From the NCBI RefSeq assembly GCF_014805685.1, contig NC_060906.1, forward strand, positions 6,334,460-6,398,459: 64,000 nt of DNA. The letters run 5' to 3'. A program made the translations under genes and the position numbers. Origin of the DNA: Silurus meridionalis (Eukaryota > Chordata > Actinopteri > Siluriformes > Siluridae). Each line of letters begins with the position of its first letter. Position 1 is the first letter of the stretch. Of this stretch, positions 23,685 through 34,430 are shown piece by piece. The notes below the pieces were generated by a model that had not been told where the DNA came from, did not search any database, and saw nothing but the letters and a program-made list of their open reading frames with translations.

Positions 23685-23702
23685 ATCACGTCGGGGTCAC
23701 CA
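23685..23702 (-). promoter_or_regulatory. primer binding site, tRNA-Trp type
   Basis: Read on the minus strand, three bases after the LTR end, the sequence is TGGTGACCCCGACGTGAT. This is the complement of the 3' end of tRNA-Trp and is the primer type used by avian sarcoma-leukosis retroviruses. All 18 bases match. It fixes the element's orientation and the inner LTR boundary. Confidence 0.85.
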
Positions 23703-23705
23703 ACT

Positions 23706-26410
23706 TGTAAGGTGGGAACCACCCACTGGTCCAATGGCAGTCTCCAGAGGCGTGGCGAAGGATTCAATCTTTCCTTTCACATTAGATAATAAGATATGGG
23801 TTTATGCATTTCTTCATTTGTTATTAATCTCTTATCTGACTCCAATTAAATAAAACATAATTAATATTTACATAGGTTATTTTACTAATTATAATTTGGA
23901 TGGATGTTTGTTTATTTATTCTGATTAAGCTCTGGTATTACACTCGTTCATTCGGTTCTCATAGTCGCACATGATCCTAGTATGGGCCCTATAATTAATA
24001 TACTGGTCAACGGTCATAAGCGAATCAGTATTGGTCGCTGCCAGAGGTTGGACTAAAAGCTTAAGCGGCCGCTCTCTGCGTGCTCAACTTTAAACATACT
24101 TTATTTAGTCCCCTTAGAGGTGACACTTAATTATTACAATAATTATTTCTAACCACAGATAATGAATAGAATAATATTGAAATAATCTGAGGTTGAGGCT
24201 CACCCTATTTAGAGTAATTAGAAATGTTACTCTAAACGGAAATACATATTGTTAGCCTCCACGCTTCTAAGTACACTTAAACTAACACCAAGTGCTAGTC
24301 GTATCTCTCAAATCCTCAGCTGATGTATTATTCACTATCTAACTGGGATTTAGGCCGATCCTAGCCTGATTTCAGCATTATGGTAACTGCAGATGCAACG
24401 TTATTACTTGCAGTGTCAACATTTACCGAGCAACACAGAATAAAATCAAACATAACAATTTATTAATCAGGTAAGAAAATCACAATTTAAAGCCAATTCA
24501 TAGTTCTATTAAAATATGACACAAAATACAAACCAATAGTATTTACAGTGGAACCTACTTTTCTCAACCTCGGTTAACTTGCCAACCCTATTAAGTCGAC
24601 GTTTTTAAAGTGGAACCGTCAAATTCTCGCTTTGTCTTAGCATTTTTAATCGGTTATGTTGATTCTTTTATTTCGCCAAACCCTGATATCTCGAGCACAA
24701 GAGGGGGCAAATTTGCCACTTAACGTCGGAAATCTCGAACGGCACTGTGCAGCCGCAGAAGAACTCGCGGAAGTGGCGGAAAAATCAAGCCTTACAGATG
24801 CTACAGGTGTAGGACACTTTTCAGAGCTGTGTGTCAGAGTGAAATGACTCGAGAATTTAATGTTGACACTGGTTAGCTTTTTGTAAAAACGAACTACACC
24901 CCGCACATTTTGTGTGATTTTGTGAGCGATCTTTGTGTTTGCAATGTTGTAGAATATAATAAAGGTTTGTATCGAGAATCGACGGTGGTTTGTATTGTAT
25001 ACTGCTAAATCTCTGCTGTTAGTTGGTGCACATATGCCTTTTGTTGTTAATGTTATGCGATGAACGGGAGGCGAAAGCCAAAGTGAAAGCAAAACCGTTT
25101 ATTGCAAAACAGGGCAAAGCCAAACACTCTCCTTGAAAGTGAATATTGTGGTGGTGTGCTCTGGGAGCGCGGTCCACTAAGACCCAAACTGAAAAGAGGT
25201 AGTCTGTGTGTGTATATATAATCCACGGGTGCGCTTGGTAGAAGCGCGGCGCTGAACAGCACACGGGAGAATGTGGGATGAGCAGCAAAAGCATAGAATT
25301 AACAACGGCAGGATCGGGGGAATCCGCGATGCGCATTGGGAAGTAAAGCGCAGCCATTGAGAGAGTGCGGAGTCCGAGTGGGAAGACACGTGCCGGGATA
25401 CGCATGAGCGATACCAACGACCACCATGAACCAACATATACCAACAATAACGGACGGTGAGAGTGTGGAAGTGAGGGGTTTAATTAGGAGCTGGTGATGA
25501 TGCTAAATGTGCGTGATTGAAGCCGGTAGCTTCAGAAAAAGTGGAGGTTTGACAGCCGCCAAAGGGGACGTGGCAGGTGGTTTCCTGATAGTTAACAAAC
25601 ATGTATGTACATTTTTTATAGCATGCCTTCAAACAAATCGCGGCAACGCTGTTGTGTAAAAAAACCTCCAAAAACACGCGCATGTACATTCTCATTTAAT
25701 AACGCACATCATGTATGTAAAGAAATTTGAAGCACGTTAATATATTGCCGCCATATTGGTTTTCATTTATCTCCATCGGTTATCTCGACGCTTTTTGGCG
25801 TCCCCTAGGCCCACGACATAACCGGGTTCCACTGTACATTTAAACAGGAAATATAAAACCTTTCATACCTGGTAAAGACGACACACAGTAGTTGTGCGGG
25901 AGATCTGTTTACAGATTCCCCAAAATGTTTCAGTTCTCCTTAAATACACAGATAGAATTATTTAGCAATAGGAGTTTGCATTGATTGGTTCTTACAGACC
26001 TGTGGGAGGCACCTCGCCTGTATACATTTGTAGTAGGACACACGCCCCTTGCATACAGTTATGTTTTCTTAACTCAATTAAACCTTTTTTATTATTTGTT
26101 TTATTGCTGTGGGAATGGGACCTGTGCACCAGCAGCGATAAAACCTTTGTAATGAAATGAAACATGAAAATTTTCCGTCGTTATTTACATGTGATATGGC
26201 CTTCCTTACACAATTATCTGATGTGCTGTAGAATGTCCTGTGGTGGGAATGTAACAAGGAAAGGAGGGGTAGAGGGTTCCGACATTTGTCTGCAGATCTA
26301 CCATTTGTATGGAGATGTGGTGTGTAAAAACCAAGGGTAGCTCTCCGGGGAGCCTACTGTATTCCAGATAAAGTTCTGGTTCTCGAGAGGGGTGTTGTGG
26401 GGTCTTTGCA
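23706..26410 (-). repeat. 5' LTR of the endogenous retrovirus (with insertion)
   Basis: In plus orientation it starts TGTAAGGTGGGAACC and follows 18169-19688 block for block. A 1,289-bp Tigger-like element (24546-25834) interrupts it. Without the insertion it is about 1.4 kb. A deletion near 25980 removes about 100 bp that are present in the other LTR at 19150-19290. Confidence 0.8.
24546..25834. mobile_element. non-autonomous Tigger/pogo-like element, copy 1
   Basis: Terminal inverted repeats begin CAGTGGAACC and end GGTTCCACTG, flanked by TA on both sides (24544-24545 and 25835-25836). It matches 60763-62059 in the opposite orientation ('taagtcgacgtttttaaagt' near its start, 'ccctaggcccacgacataa' near its end). 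It carries no transposase. The short open frames at 24646-25447 lack family signatures. It interrupts the 5' LTR of the retrovirus, so it is the younger of the two. Confidence 0.8.
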
Positions 26411-26910
26411 GAAGCCAGATTGAAAAATATATAAGAGGTTGTTACCAGCTAGGAATGACTGCAGCTGAGTGGCCACAGCCTTTTCCATGATCTTCACTAT
26501 CTATATCTGATAAACTGTTCCTTAGCTTTCTTCTTTCTAATGTGAAAGAAGGCTGTTTTTTGGAACTTGGTTGATATGTTTTTTGCAAGACAAGTTGCTG
26601 TCTAAAATAACACCCAGGTCTTTTACAGTTGAACTAATGGTTACAGAACATCTGTCTAAATGCAGGTTAAAATGCTGGAGCCTGTGTACTTTTTTTTTTT
26701 TTTTTTGGACCGATGAGCAAAATATCCGCCTTATCAGAATTTAATAGTAGAAAGTTATGAGTCATCCAGTCTTAATTCTTTAACACACTCAGCTTTCCGA
26801 GCTATATGAGCTATATCGCCTGGTTTTGATGAGATATATAGCTGGGTATCATCAGCATAAAGTGGAAGCTAATTCCATGCCTTCTACACACATTGGTTTA
26901 TTAGGAGTTC
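26411..26910 (-). mobile_element. fragments of L2/Rex1-type LINE polymerase
   Basis: On the minus strand 26780-26870 encodes 'DDTQLYISSKPGDIAHIA', the reverse transcriptase motif C region. About 26560-26640 encodes 'VKDLGVILDSNLSCKKHIN'. About 26411-26500 encodes 'MEKAVATQLQSFLAGNN' and 'FQSGF', an earlier motif. Motif order is wrong for a single copy, so this is at least two fragments or a rearranged one. A poly-T run lies at about 26690-26706. Confidence 0.65.
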
Positions 26911-26924
26911 CATGCAGAAATATT

Positions 26925-27320
26925 AGTATAATGGCTGAGGGGAACTGTTTCTTTCGAGCCATCTCTCAAGCTGTAAGTGGTACAAAAGTATCATAGAAAA
27001 ATACGGCTTGCTGTTGTGCACCATTTGGAAGAAAATTGTGAAAAATATCAATACATTTTGAGAAGAGAGTATTTCTCCATATCAGAATACATTAACAAGT
27101 CTAAAATGAAATGTTAATAGCTGGGCAACAGAAGTTGAAATACAAGCAACAGCAGATTATTTAGGAATTAATGTTTTTACATTTTATGATGGTCGTTGGT
27201 TAAAATACAGTTGCAATGGTATAGTTTTGTCAAAACACAGCATCTATTTAGAAAATTGTCAACCATTGAGACTGTAGTTTGTGTTAATGAGTCTGAACTA
27301 CAAAGTTGTTATGGATACTG
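26925..27320 (+). pseudogene. Helentron OTU domain 1
   Basis: A frame beginning at 26932 reads 'MAEGNCFFRAISQAVSGT', the N-terminal OTU cysteine-protease motif with its catalytic cysteine present. After one frameshift it continues with 'KIRLAVVHHLEEN', 'YFSISEYINKSKMKC' and 'WLKYSCNG', then the region around the catalytic histidine (an Asn-His pair, also after a frameshift). The parts line up in order with OTU domain 2 (29187-29774), so the two look like a tandem duplication. OTU proteases cleave ubiquitin chains, and their role in Helentrons is unknown. Confidence 0.7.
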
Positions 27321-27668
27321 TAAAATCAGTACATCTTTCATTAAAGGATAACAAAACAAATTTTGAAAACGTAAATATTTTTCAAGGTTTGGAAAACAAG
27401 AAACATCTTATTTCTATGGAAATGCGCCATAGCATATGTTAAAAACAACTTATAATGACATGTTGTGCAGCAATGATGGTAAGAGATAAAGGTGTTGAAG
27501 TTGTGGAAACTGTAGATCAGATGACATTCACATATAGACCTTTATCTATGGCAGGTGCACAAACATTATGTAATAAATTGAATTTGAATTTTGAAACATT
27601 ATACAAAGACCCACTGCCTATGGATCTTTAGGTGTTGTTTGTAAGACGGGAAAAGTTGTAGAGGATGG
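27321..27668 (+). pseudogene. Helentron linker between OTU domains
   Basis: Short open stretches are readable in different frames. One ends 'NKLNLNFETLYKDPLP'. The last, 'VVCKTGKVVEDG', runs straight into the OTU 2 motif when the solo LTR is skipped. No domain is recognised. The continuity of the last stretch across the LTR is the best evidence that both sides belong to one element. Confidence 0.5.
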
Positions 27669-29186
27669 TGTAGGGTGCCCACCCAATGGCCCAATGACGG
27701 AATCCACTGGTGTGGGTGAAGGTATTCTTGCGTGTTGGTCCTTCTAGCGCGGCTGTAAAAGATTACTTAAATAGATTGTATATTGTTATATTAATCCAAT
27801 TTTAACCTCTAATCTGACTCCAATTTATGATAAAGATTTAACTTGAATAGCTATAATTTAAGCTGATCACTTATTGGTTGTACTTCTTTAATTTTAGTAA
27901 GTTATTCTAAGCATTCCGTCTTTTCAATTAATCATTTATTATGGTTCTGGAGTCGCTTAGAACTTTGTGCTCGGCTAACTATACCTGCTCACGGAGGCAC
28001 ATTGGCCAATCCGAATCTTAGTCAGAGGATATAACGGTAAACTAATATTCATTGATTTAGTTACTTGGTCATAACTTGCTAAGTCAGTGATAGCCGCTAC
28101 ACGTGCTCACGGACACAAACTCGCCAGACTGTCCCTTAGTCAGAGGATATAACGGTAAACTAATATTCTTTAAGTAGGCCGCCAATGCTTGCTCATGCAT
28201 AAAGAATACTGTATTTAGTCACTTAGTTATAACTTGCTAAAGTCAGAGATAGTCAGAAATCAGAAGGTCTCAGACGTTGTGCTCTATGCTCCATCCGTTC
28301 ATGAGCCTTCAGTTTGTACTATCCTGGTCACAGATTTGCGGTAACGCCAGACTACATAATCAACTAGACATAAATGATTTCAGGAAATTTCAGAGTTAAT
28401 CAAGAATTTTACATTTATTTACCAGGCAATAATCAATAAACAAATGTCACATTTAAAACAAATAATAGAAGAAAGTTACATAACATGATCAACATTAAAT
28501 CAAATAATTTATCAATGTAGTTTACTAAAGAATTGTTCACTATACCTGGCAAGAGACACACAGAGACTGTGTGGGAAGTTTTGACTATCGAATGCTTCCC
28601 TGAGTGTTTCGTCAAATTTCCTTAAATACCCAAACCATCGTAAACACTTGTAAATTCAAAGTGATAAAGCTTTGCACACCCTTTCTTGGGAAAGGATGTG
28701 ACCTAAAACCTAATTGTCACCTAGACCACCTGGTCAGGATGTTCTCCGGGGCAACACTTATGTCAGTAGGAGAGAATTTCCCCAAACCTGAGTTCTGTTT
28801 TACTGATATGAGACTGAGATCATATTTCCAATCACACCAAGACCTTTAAAATGATACTAAACATGTGAAGGTAAAATGCATTATTAGGTAATATACATTA
28901 CTAAATTGTAATTATTACATTATGCAAGTAAAGTAGCTTGAATTCTGGGACATTCTCAGTCACCTTTCCATGATCTGGCCATCTCCCCAGGAGGGAAGAG
29001 GGGGGCTCAAGGATGGGTGACTGGGCAGCTGAACAAATGGCTTTCTCTCCTCAGATCAAAGAGATCCTCTCTTCAGATTAGAAGGTTTATTGTTTTGTTG
29101 CATGGTAGTTCTCGGGGTCTGGTCTCATGAAGTTGCATGGCAGTTCTTGGGGTCTGGTACCATGAATAGATCTGACCATCCTTACA
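27669..29186 (-). mobile_element. solo LTR related to the 18-26 kb retrovirus
   Basis: In plus orientation it begins TGTAGGGTGCCC and ends ATCCTTACA, with the 4-bp word ATGG on both sides (27665-27668 and 29187-29190). Length is 1,518 bp, almost the same as the retrovirus LTR at 18169-19688 (1,520 bp). It shares blocks with it, for example 'taatctgactccaattta' and the 'ccttaaatacccaa' segment near 28620. No internal retroviral genes are left, so the provirus was lost by LTR recombination. It splits the OTU 2 active-site motif. Confidence 0.8.
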
Positions 29187-29774
29187 ATGGCAATAGTTTA
29201 TTTTAGAGCAGTGTCACAAGTCATTACTGGTTCTGAAAAGAGTCATGGGAAAATAAGACTTGCTGTTGTGAAGTACATGCATAATCACAGTGAAGAACTC
29301 ATGAAGTTAGTAGGTGAAGAATTTGCTTCAATGTCAGAATATATATCCAAATCACAAATGCAATATGTTGGATATTGTGCTTCAAACATAAAATTTCAAG
29401 GTACAGCAAATGCTTTAGGAGTAGATCTATTTATGTGTAATGGGGGAAAATGGGTCAAATACAGTTGCATGAGTGCATTGTTGGGAAGTGATGGAATATA
29501 TTTAAAACATTGTGTAAATAATCATTTTGAGCCAATAATTTGTGTTCAACATGCTGAGAAAAAAGTATGCTATTATTTGTGCAAAGTTGGTAATTTGCCT
29601 GAAACACAGTATATGTTTAGAAAGAATTCAAAAAAGAAAAAGTATGTTAGTGAATTAAAGTATCACGAAGTTGTGTTGTATAAGGAGGTGGTAAAATATA
29701 AGAACAAAAGAAGGTATCAAGAAACATTTGATTGCATTACATATACCATTTATGAAAATGTTAGCTTTACCTAA
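29187..29774 (+). pseudogene. Helentron OTU domain 2, active-site cysteine replaced by serine
   Basis: Joined across the solo LTR, the motif reads E-D-G-N-S-L-F where OTU proteases have D-G-N-C-x-F. The catalytic cysteine codon is AGT (Ser). The rest of the domain is well preserved for about 190 residues: 'RAVSQVITGSEKSHGKIRLA', 'SMSEYISKSQMQYVG' and, around the catalytic histidine, 'VNNHFEPIICVQH'. One extra T near 29200 shifts the frame after the motif. The Cys-to-Ser change suggests a non-catalytic second domain, unless it is a late mutation in this dead copy. Confidence 0.75.
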
Positions 29775-32030
29775 AGGGGGGCAAAATAGAGTACATGGAC
29801 CCCTAACGTGTTCCTGCAAATATTGTGCAAACGTCTATTTGTTGCCTCTTTCTAGTAGGGAAGGATCTTTGTTGCCTGTAAAATTAAAGTGCAAGTTAAC
29901 GTATATAAATGCCATTATAAATATCAGTTTGTTGACACTATGCACATAAGACAAGCATTAAAATGTTTAAAACAGATAAATGTGCATTATAAAGATGTAG
30001 AGTTTAATGAAGTTTGGCTAAATGAGTTCTGTTGTGAACAAGATGGTGTTTTAGAAAAAGAGACTGATGTAGATGCAGAACATGGTGGAGTATCTGTAGA
30101 GGTTGGTGAAGATGAGCTTTTGCATGACAGACAGCAACATTGCATGTTTCAGTATACATGTCTTATGCCTGTTGACGTTGGTCAGGAAGCACTAGATCAG
30201 TATTTTGATGAAATAATAAATCTGGCACCAATCTGCGCGGAATGTAGAATATCTATTTTTTGCGCAGTACATGTCTGAAATTCAACAGGTTGTGTCAAAT
30301 GTATCTATTGCATTGTGTAAAGGAAAAAGTGGCTCTATGGTTAAAAAAGTTGATGATAAAGTAATAAACAATGAGGAATCTTTAAAGAAACTGTTGGAAT
30401 TTGATGATGGGTTTCGTTTTCTTAAACCTATTCGTGGTACTCCAGCTTTTTGGCAAACAGCACAACGTGACCTACTAGCTTGTGTGCGCCAGCTTGGTAT
30501 CCCTACTTTGGTTTTGTTCATTTTCATCTGCAGATATGCGATGGAATGATCTTTTTAGTATTTTGAAAGAAGAAGAAAGAACACAGACAATTGAACAATT
30601 CCAATGGGCAGATAGGTGTGAGCTTTTGTGTCGCAATCCTGTCACAGCAGCAAGAATGTTTGATTTTCGGTGGCATTGTTTTTTAAGGGAAGTACTTAAG
30701 TCTTCATACCATCCAATAGGTAAAATTAAGGATTATTTTTATCGTGTTGAATTTCAGCAGTGTGGTTCACCGCATGTCCATTGCCTGTTTTGGATTGAGA
30801 ATGCCCCACTAATTGATAGAAATACAGATAAAGAGGTCATTCAATTTATTGATAAATAAGTAACTTGTGAATTACCATCACAGGATGAGTCATTGTTGGA
30901 CATTGTTACATCTGTGCAGCAGCATTCAAAACGCCATTCCAAAACTTGTTAAAAAGAAGAATACGGTGTGTCGATTTAATTTTCCCAGGCCAGTATCTGC
31001 TCGAACCTTTATATGTCGTGGTAAAAGTGATGTTAAAAGTCAGTGTACTGTCATGCAGATAAGAGAAAAGGCAGGTGAAATTTTGTTAGCTATCAAGAAG
31101 GCTCTTTCGGAAGATAATTGCAATTATAATAGTGTGAAACATTTGTTTAAACATTTAAGTATAGATCAATCCATTTTTGAACTTGCATATAAATCTCTGA
31201 GTAGAAATACACAAGTTGTGCTGAAAAGAGAGGTCAGTGAGGTTTGGATCAATCAGTATAGCAAGCCACTATTAAAGTGTTGGAATGCAAATTTAGATAT
31301 CCAGTATGTTGTAGATGCATATGCTTGTGTAGTCTATCATTTCTTATATATCAAAGTCAGAAAGAGAAATAGGATTGTTGTTAAACAATGCACAAAGAAA
31401 AGCACGTAAAGAGGGAAATGTTAGTGCAAAAGAGGCACTGAAAAATCTTGGCAGTGTTTATTTACATAGTAGAGATGTGTTTGCTCAAGAATCTGTGTAC
31501 AGGGTAACAAATATGCATCTGATGGAGTGTTCGAGGAAAGTTGTGTTTGTGCCAACAGGAGACAATATCATCAAAATGAGTCTTCCTTTAAATGTGTTGA
31601 AGCAAAAAGCAACATCAAATAACCTTACAACAAAAGACATGTGGATGACTAGTATTGTAGATCGCTATAAGAACAGACCAGTTGATTTGAACGATGTGTG
31701 TATGGCAACATTTGCATCAGAATTAAATTTTAAATAAAAATGAAAAATCCAAGAGTCAACTTAAATTACAAAAAGATTTTGGTTTTATCACAAAAAGAAC
31801 ACAAACTCAACCTGCAGTTATTTGTTATGTGCGGGAAAAGAATCCCGAATTGTTTTATCAAAGTAGTCTGCAGTTGTTTTTACCATACCGTATGGATACG
31901 GAACTAAAATCTCTAAACTGTGAGACATTTGAACAATTGTACAGAAATGGTTATGTAACATTTAGTGATGGATCCAGACATTCAGTCAAGTCAGTAGTTG
32001 ATCTAAATAAAAAGGAATTTGAAATATAAT
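29760..32030 (+). pseudogene. Helentron Rep (HUH/tyrosine) region
   Basis: Frames 29889-30278, 30271-30549, 30482-30859, 30867-31409, 31375-31737 and 31829-32029 join into the Helitron-like N-terminal and Rep domains. Landmarks are 'MLALPKGGQNRVHGPLTC' (29755-29810), 'RGTPAFWQTAQRDLLACVRQ', 'NPVTAARMFDFRWH', and 'YRVEFQQCGSPHVHCLFW' with the metal-binding H-x-H at about 30770. Then come 'RFNFPRPVSARTFICRGK' and a tyrosine-bearing stretch ending 'KSERE' near 31340-31370. Rep nicks and rejoins DNA during rolling-circle transposition. Five or more frameshifts or stops break it. Confidence 0.8.
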
Positions 32031-32051
32031 AGAAGATGGCTGGTGTGACCT

Positions 32052-33160
32052 GTGTCCAGAGCAAGAGTTAGAGCGGTTACTTTGTGCAGAGGAAATGAAA
32101 GACAAAAACAGCAAGTGGAAGAACAAAATGAAAATATTCCAGACTTAGCATCAGTTAAAGGAAAAGTTGCATACTTGGAAAAGAAAAATAATATAATGTG
32201 TAGAAGCGATGGCTTGCCCTTAATTAGATCTTTAAGTGATACACAATTATCCATTTTTTATCAAATTCGACAATGGTGCTTAGATACAATAATGGAGAAA
32301 AACCCAGATCCATTACATATATTTATTACTGGTGGTGCAGGAACAGGAAAAAGTCATTTAATTAAAGCTATTCAATATGAAGCAATAAGGTTACTATCAA
32401 CAGTGTGTCGTCATCCTGACAATACATGTATTTTATTAACTGCTCCTACTGGGATTGCTGTAGTGGAACCAATGTTAAACAGTGACACTGAGTTATTAAG
32501 AAACTGTGAAACCAATGAAGACAGCTTAGTTTTACACATATTTCCAACCAACAGACAGGTAAATGAGCTTAATGTTCAGCAACTGTGTAAAACGTGCCCT
32601 GAATATGTTACAATTGAAGCTCAAGATTTTACACCTAATAAGACAGGGAAACTTGAATTGAAAAATGGTCATCATTCCAATACCTATAATACATATTTAG
32701 ATGAAACACTGCTTTTAGGGAAAGGCGCTCGTGTAATGCCATGTACAAATGTAGATGTTATGGATGGTCTTGTTAATGGGGTGTGTGGCACAGTAACACA
32801 CAGTTTTTCCAAACAGTGACAACATGTTCCCTCAAACAGTGTATGTTAAATTTGATGACAATCAGGTTGGTGCACAAAGGAGGAAATGTTCTGCATATAC
32901 TACAGCAGTTGAAATGGATTCTACTGGTATCAAACCATAAGAGAAAAAGTTAATAATAAAGGGGGAGTTCGACAATTTCCACTAAAACTTGCTTGGGCTT
33001 GTACAGTACATAAAGTACAAGGAATTACTGTTGATAAAGCAGTAGTGTTGCTTAAAAAAATATTTGCACCTGGACAGGCATATGTGGCTTTAAGTCATGT
33101 TAGAAGTTTATCTGGTTTGATTATTCAAGACTTTGAAGAGATATTGTAAAGACAGCATCA
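32052..33160 (+). pseudogene. Helentron Pif1/RecD-like helicase, internally deleted
   Basis: The frame at 32052-32819 has Walker A 'GGAGTGKSHLIKA' (about 32331) and motif Ia 'LLTAPTGIA'. It then jumps to a late motif ('HIFPTNRQVNELN'), so the Walker B and neighbouring motifs have been deleted at about 32465. Further on, about 32985-33120 encodes '[20 protein letters not shown]' and '[18 protein letters not shown]', the C-terminal motifs V-VI. In an active element this unwinds the donor strand. With motif II missing, this one cannot hydrolyse ATP. Confidence 0.8.
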
Positions 33161-33206
33161 AGGATGCAATTCAAAGCATGCCCAGATTTCCTTTTAAAAA
33201 TATACC

Positions 33207-33895
33207 ATGCCACAAAGTGAAAACACATTCAGTGTATTTTTGATGAATGTGCAAAATTTAAGACATCATTTAGCAGATTTGATTTTGTATACTGAGCATT
33301 TGCAACCAAACTGCATTGCTGTTACTGAGACCTGGTTACATGCAGATGTCTCATTAGAAACTATACATATTGCCGGTTACAGTTTTAATAGTCAACCACG
33401 CAGTTTATCTTACAGTAGCAGTAACCCTACATTAACTGAATTAAAAGCTCAGCAACATGGGGGTGTTGGCATGTATACCTCAAACAGTTTGGTAAATAAT
33501 GTTGTCCAGGTACCAAATGTCAATTTAGAATGTTTAGTTTGCAACTATGCGATGTACAATATATTAATTGCAGTAATTTATCAGCCACCATCATATCCAA
33601 TTTCTTTGTTTAAAGAAAATCTTGGCAAATTGTTGGATTTTCTAGAACCCCTAAATAATACAATTGCTGTCATTGAAGATTTCAATGATAAAATTTTAAA
33701 CTTTTCAACAATCTGCAAGTTTATAACACACATGAGGGTTTGTTCAACATGTCAAACAAACTACAACAGAAAAGGGCACATTAATTGATCATGTATACGT
33801 AAAAACACCACATTACAATGTAGAACCTATAGTACTTCCAACATATTTCAGTGACCATGAGGGTATTTTCTGTTCTTTAACATGGAATACTTTTA
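33207..33895 (+). pseudogene. Helentron C-terminal apurinic-like endonuclease
   Basis: The frame from 33207 to 33788 shows the endonuclease/exonuclease/phosphatase fold: 'TETWLH' (metal-binding Glu), 'AVIYQPPSYPISLFKENL' and a degenerate G-D-F-N motif in which the Gly is now Glu. A frameshift follows, then 'LIDHVYVKTPHYN' and a terminal 'FSDHEGIF' (catalytic S-D-H). It follows the helicase directly, the position where Helentrons carry this module. Retroelements such as CR1 and RTE carry similar nucleases at the front of ORF2. The position behind a Helitron helicase argues against a separate LINE. Confidence 0.75.
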
Positions 33896-33900
33896 ACACA

Positions 33901-34430
33901 GAAATTGGAGGAATCTGACCAGTTGTAGGTTTTAATATGGTTGTAAATGTTCAGCTTTATTTGGCAAATGAGGTGGAAGGAGAATCCTTGTGGTTGGTTT
34001 AACTCCATATACACTGCAGGGAAAAATTTAAAGTGTAACATATTAAACAAATTCTTTTGACAAAGGAAAGAGAATTTATATCCAGTTGCGACTTTCAAAA
34101 TAAAGGTATTTTCCTTCTCGCAACACATTTCCATTTCAAACAACTATTCTATTATTTGTCTATTCATATTTCTTCATCTGATGAGCTACAGGTTAAAAGT
34201 GTGATTGGAACGGGTCAGCTTTGTTTGGTAACGGAGGTGGAGAGGGTGTTCTTGTGGATGCCTTATCTCTACTGAGCCAAATACTGCTGTATTGTAGTGT
34301 GTGTTCACTGCAAGGTAGAAATTAAACTAACATATTTACATACTTGTACAAATATGACTTTCAAAATAATGTTTTTTTTTCCTGCAATGTAACATTTACA
34401 TTTTTAAACTTTCTATATATTTTATGTGAA
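33901..34430 (+). repeat. imperfect tandem repeat at the Helentron 3' side
   Basis: Two blocks about 265 bp apart share 'cagctttatttgg' / 'cagctttgtttgg', 'gaggtggaaggagaatcctt' / 'gaggtggagagggtgttctt', 'cactgcaggg' / 'cactgcaagg' and 'gactttcaaaataa' (33950-34110 and 34215-34375). Tandem blocks near the end are seen in many Helentrons and their non-autonomous relatives. The exact 3' terminus is not resolved. Confidence 0.55.

Larger units (their letters stand above)
18169..26410 (-). mobile_element. endogenous retrovirus, minus strand, pol mostly deleted
   Basis: Two long direct repeats (18169-19688 and 23706-26410) flank gag, protease, the start of pol and env on the minus strand. The right LTR is the 5' LTR. 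Next to it is a primer site matching tRNA-Trp at 23685-23702. Order on the minus strand: gag (23428-22180), nucleocapsid-like segment (22176-21859), protease (21886-21452), a few residues of reverse transcriptase (to 21286), then a jump to envelope (about 20940-19950). Reverse transcriptase, RNase H and integrase are gone. The LTRs differ by many substitutions and indels, so the insertion is old. I could not find a matching target-site duplication at the outer ends. Confidence 0.85.
26911..33900 (+). mobile_element. Helentron (Helitron2-type) rolling-circle transposon
   Basis: Read 5' to 3' the plus strand carries two OTU-type domains, a Helitron-type Rep domain with HUH and tyrosine motifs, a Pif1/RecD-like helicase and an apurinic-type endonuclease. 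This is the layout of Helentrons, the Helitron group of fish and insects that carry OTU and endonuclease modules. The stop codons and frameshifts show that this copy is dead. A solo LTR (27669-29186) interrupts the second OTU. I could not identify the 5' terminus. The 3' end probably lies in the repeat-rich stretch after 33900. About 5.5 kb remain after subtracting the LTR. Confidence 0.85.
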
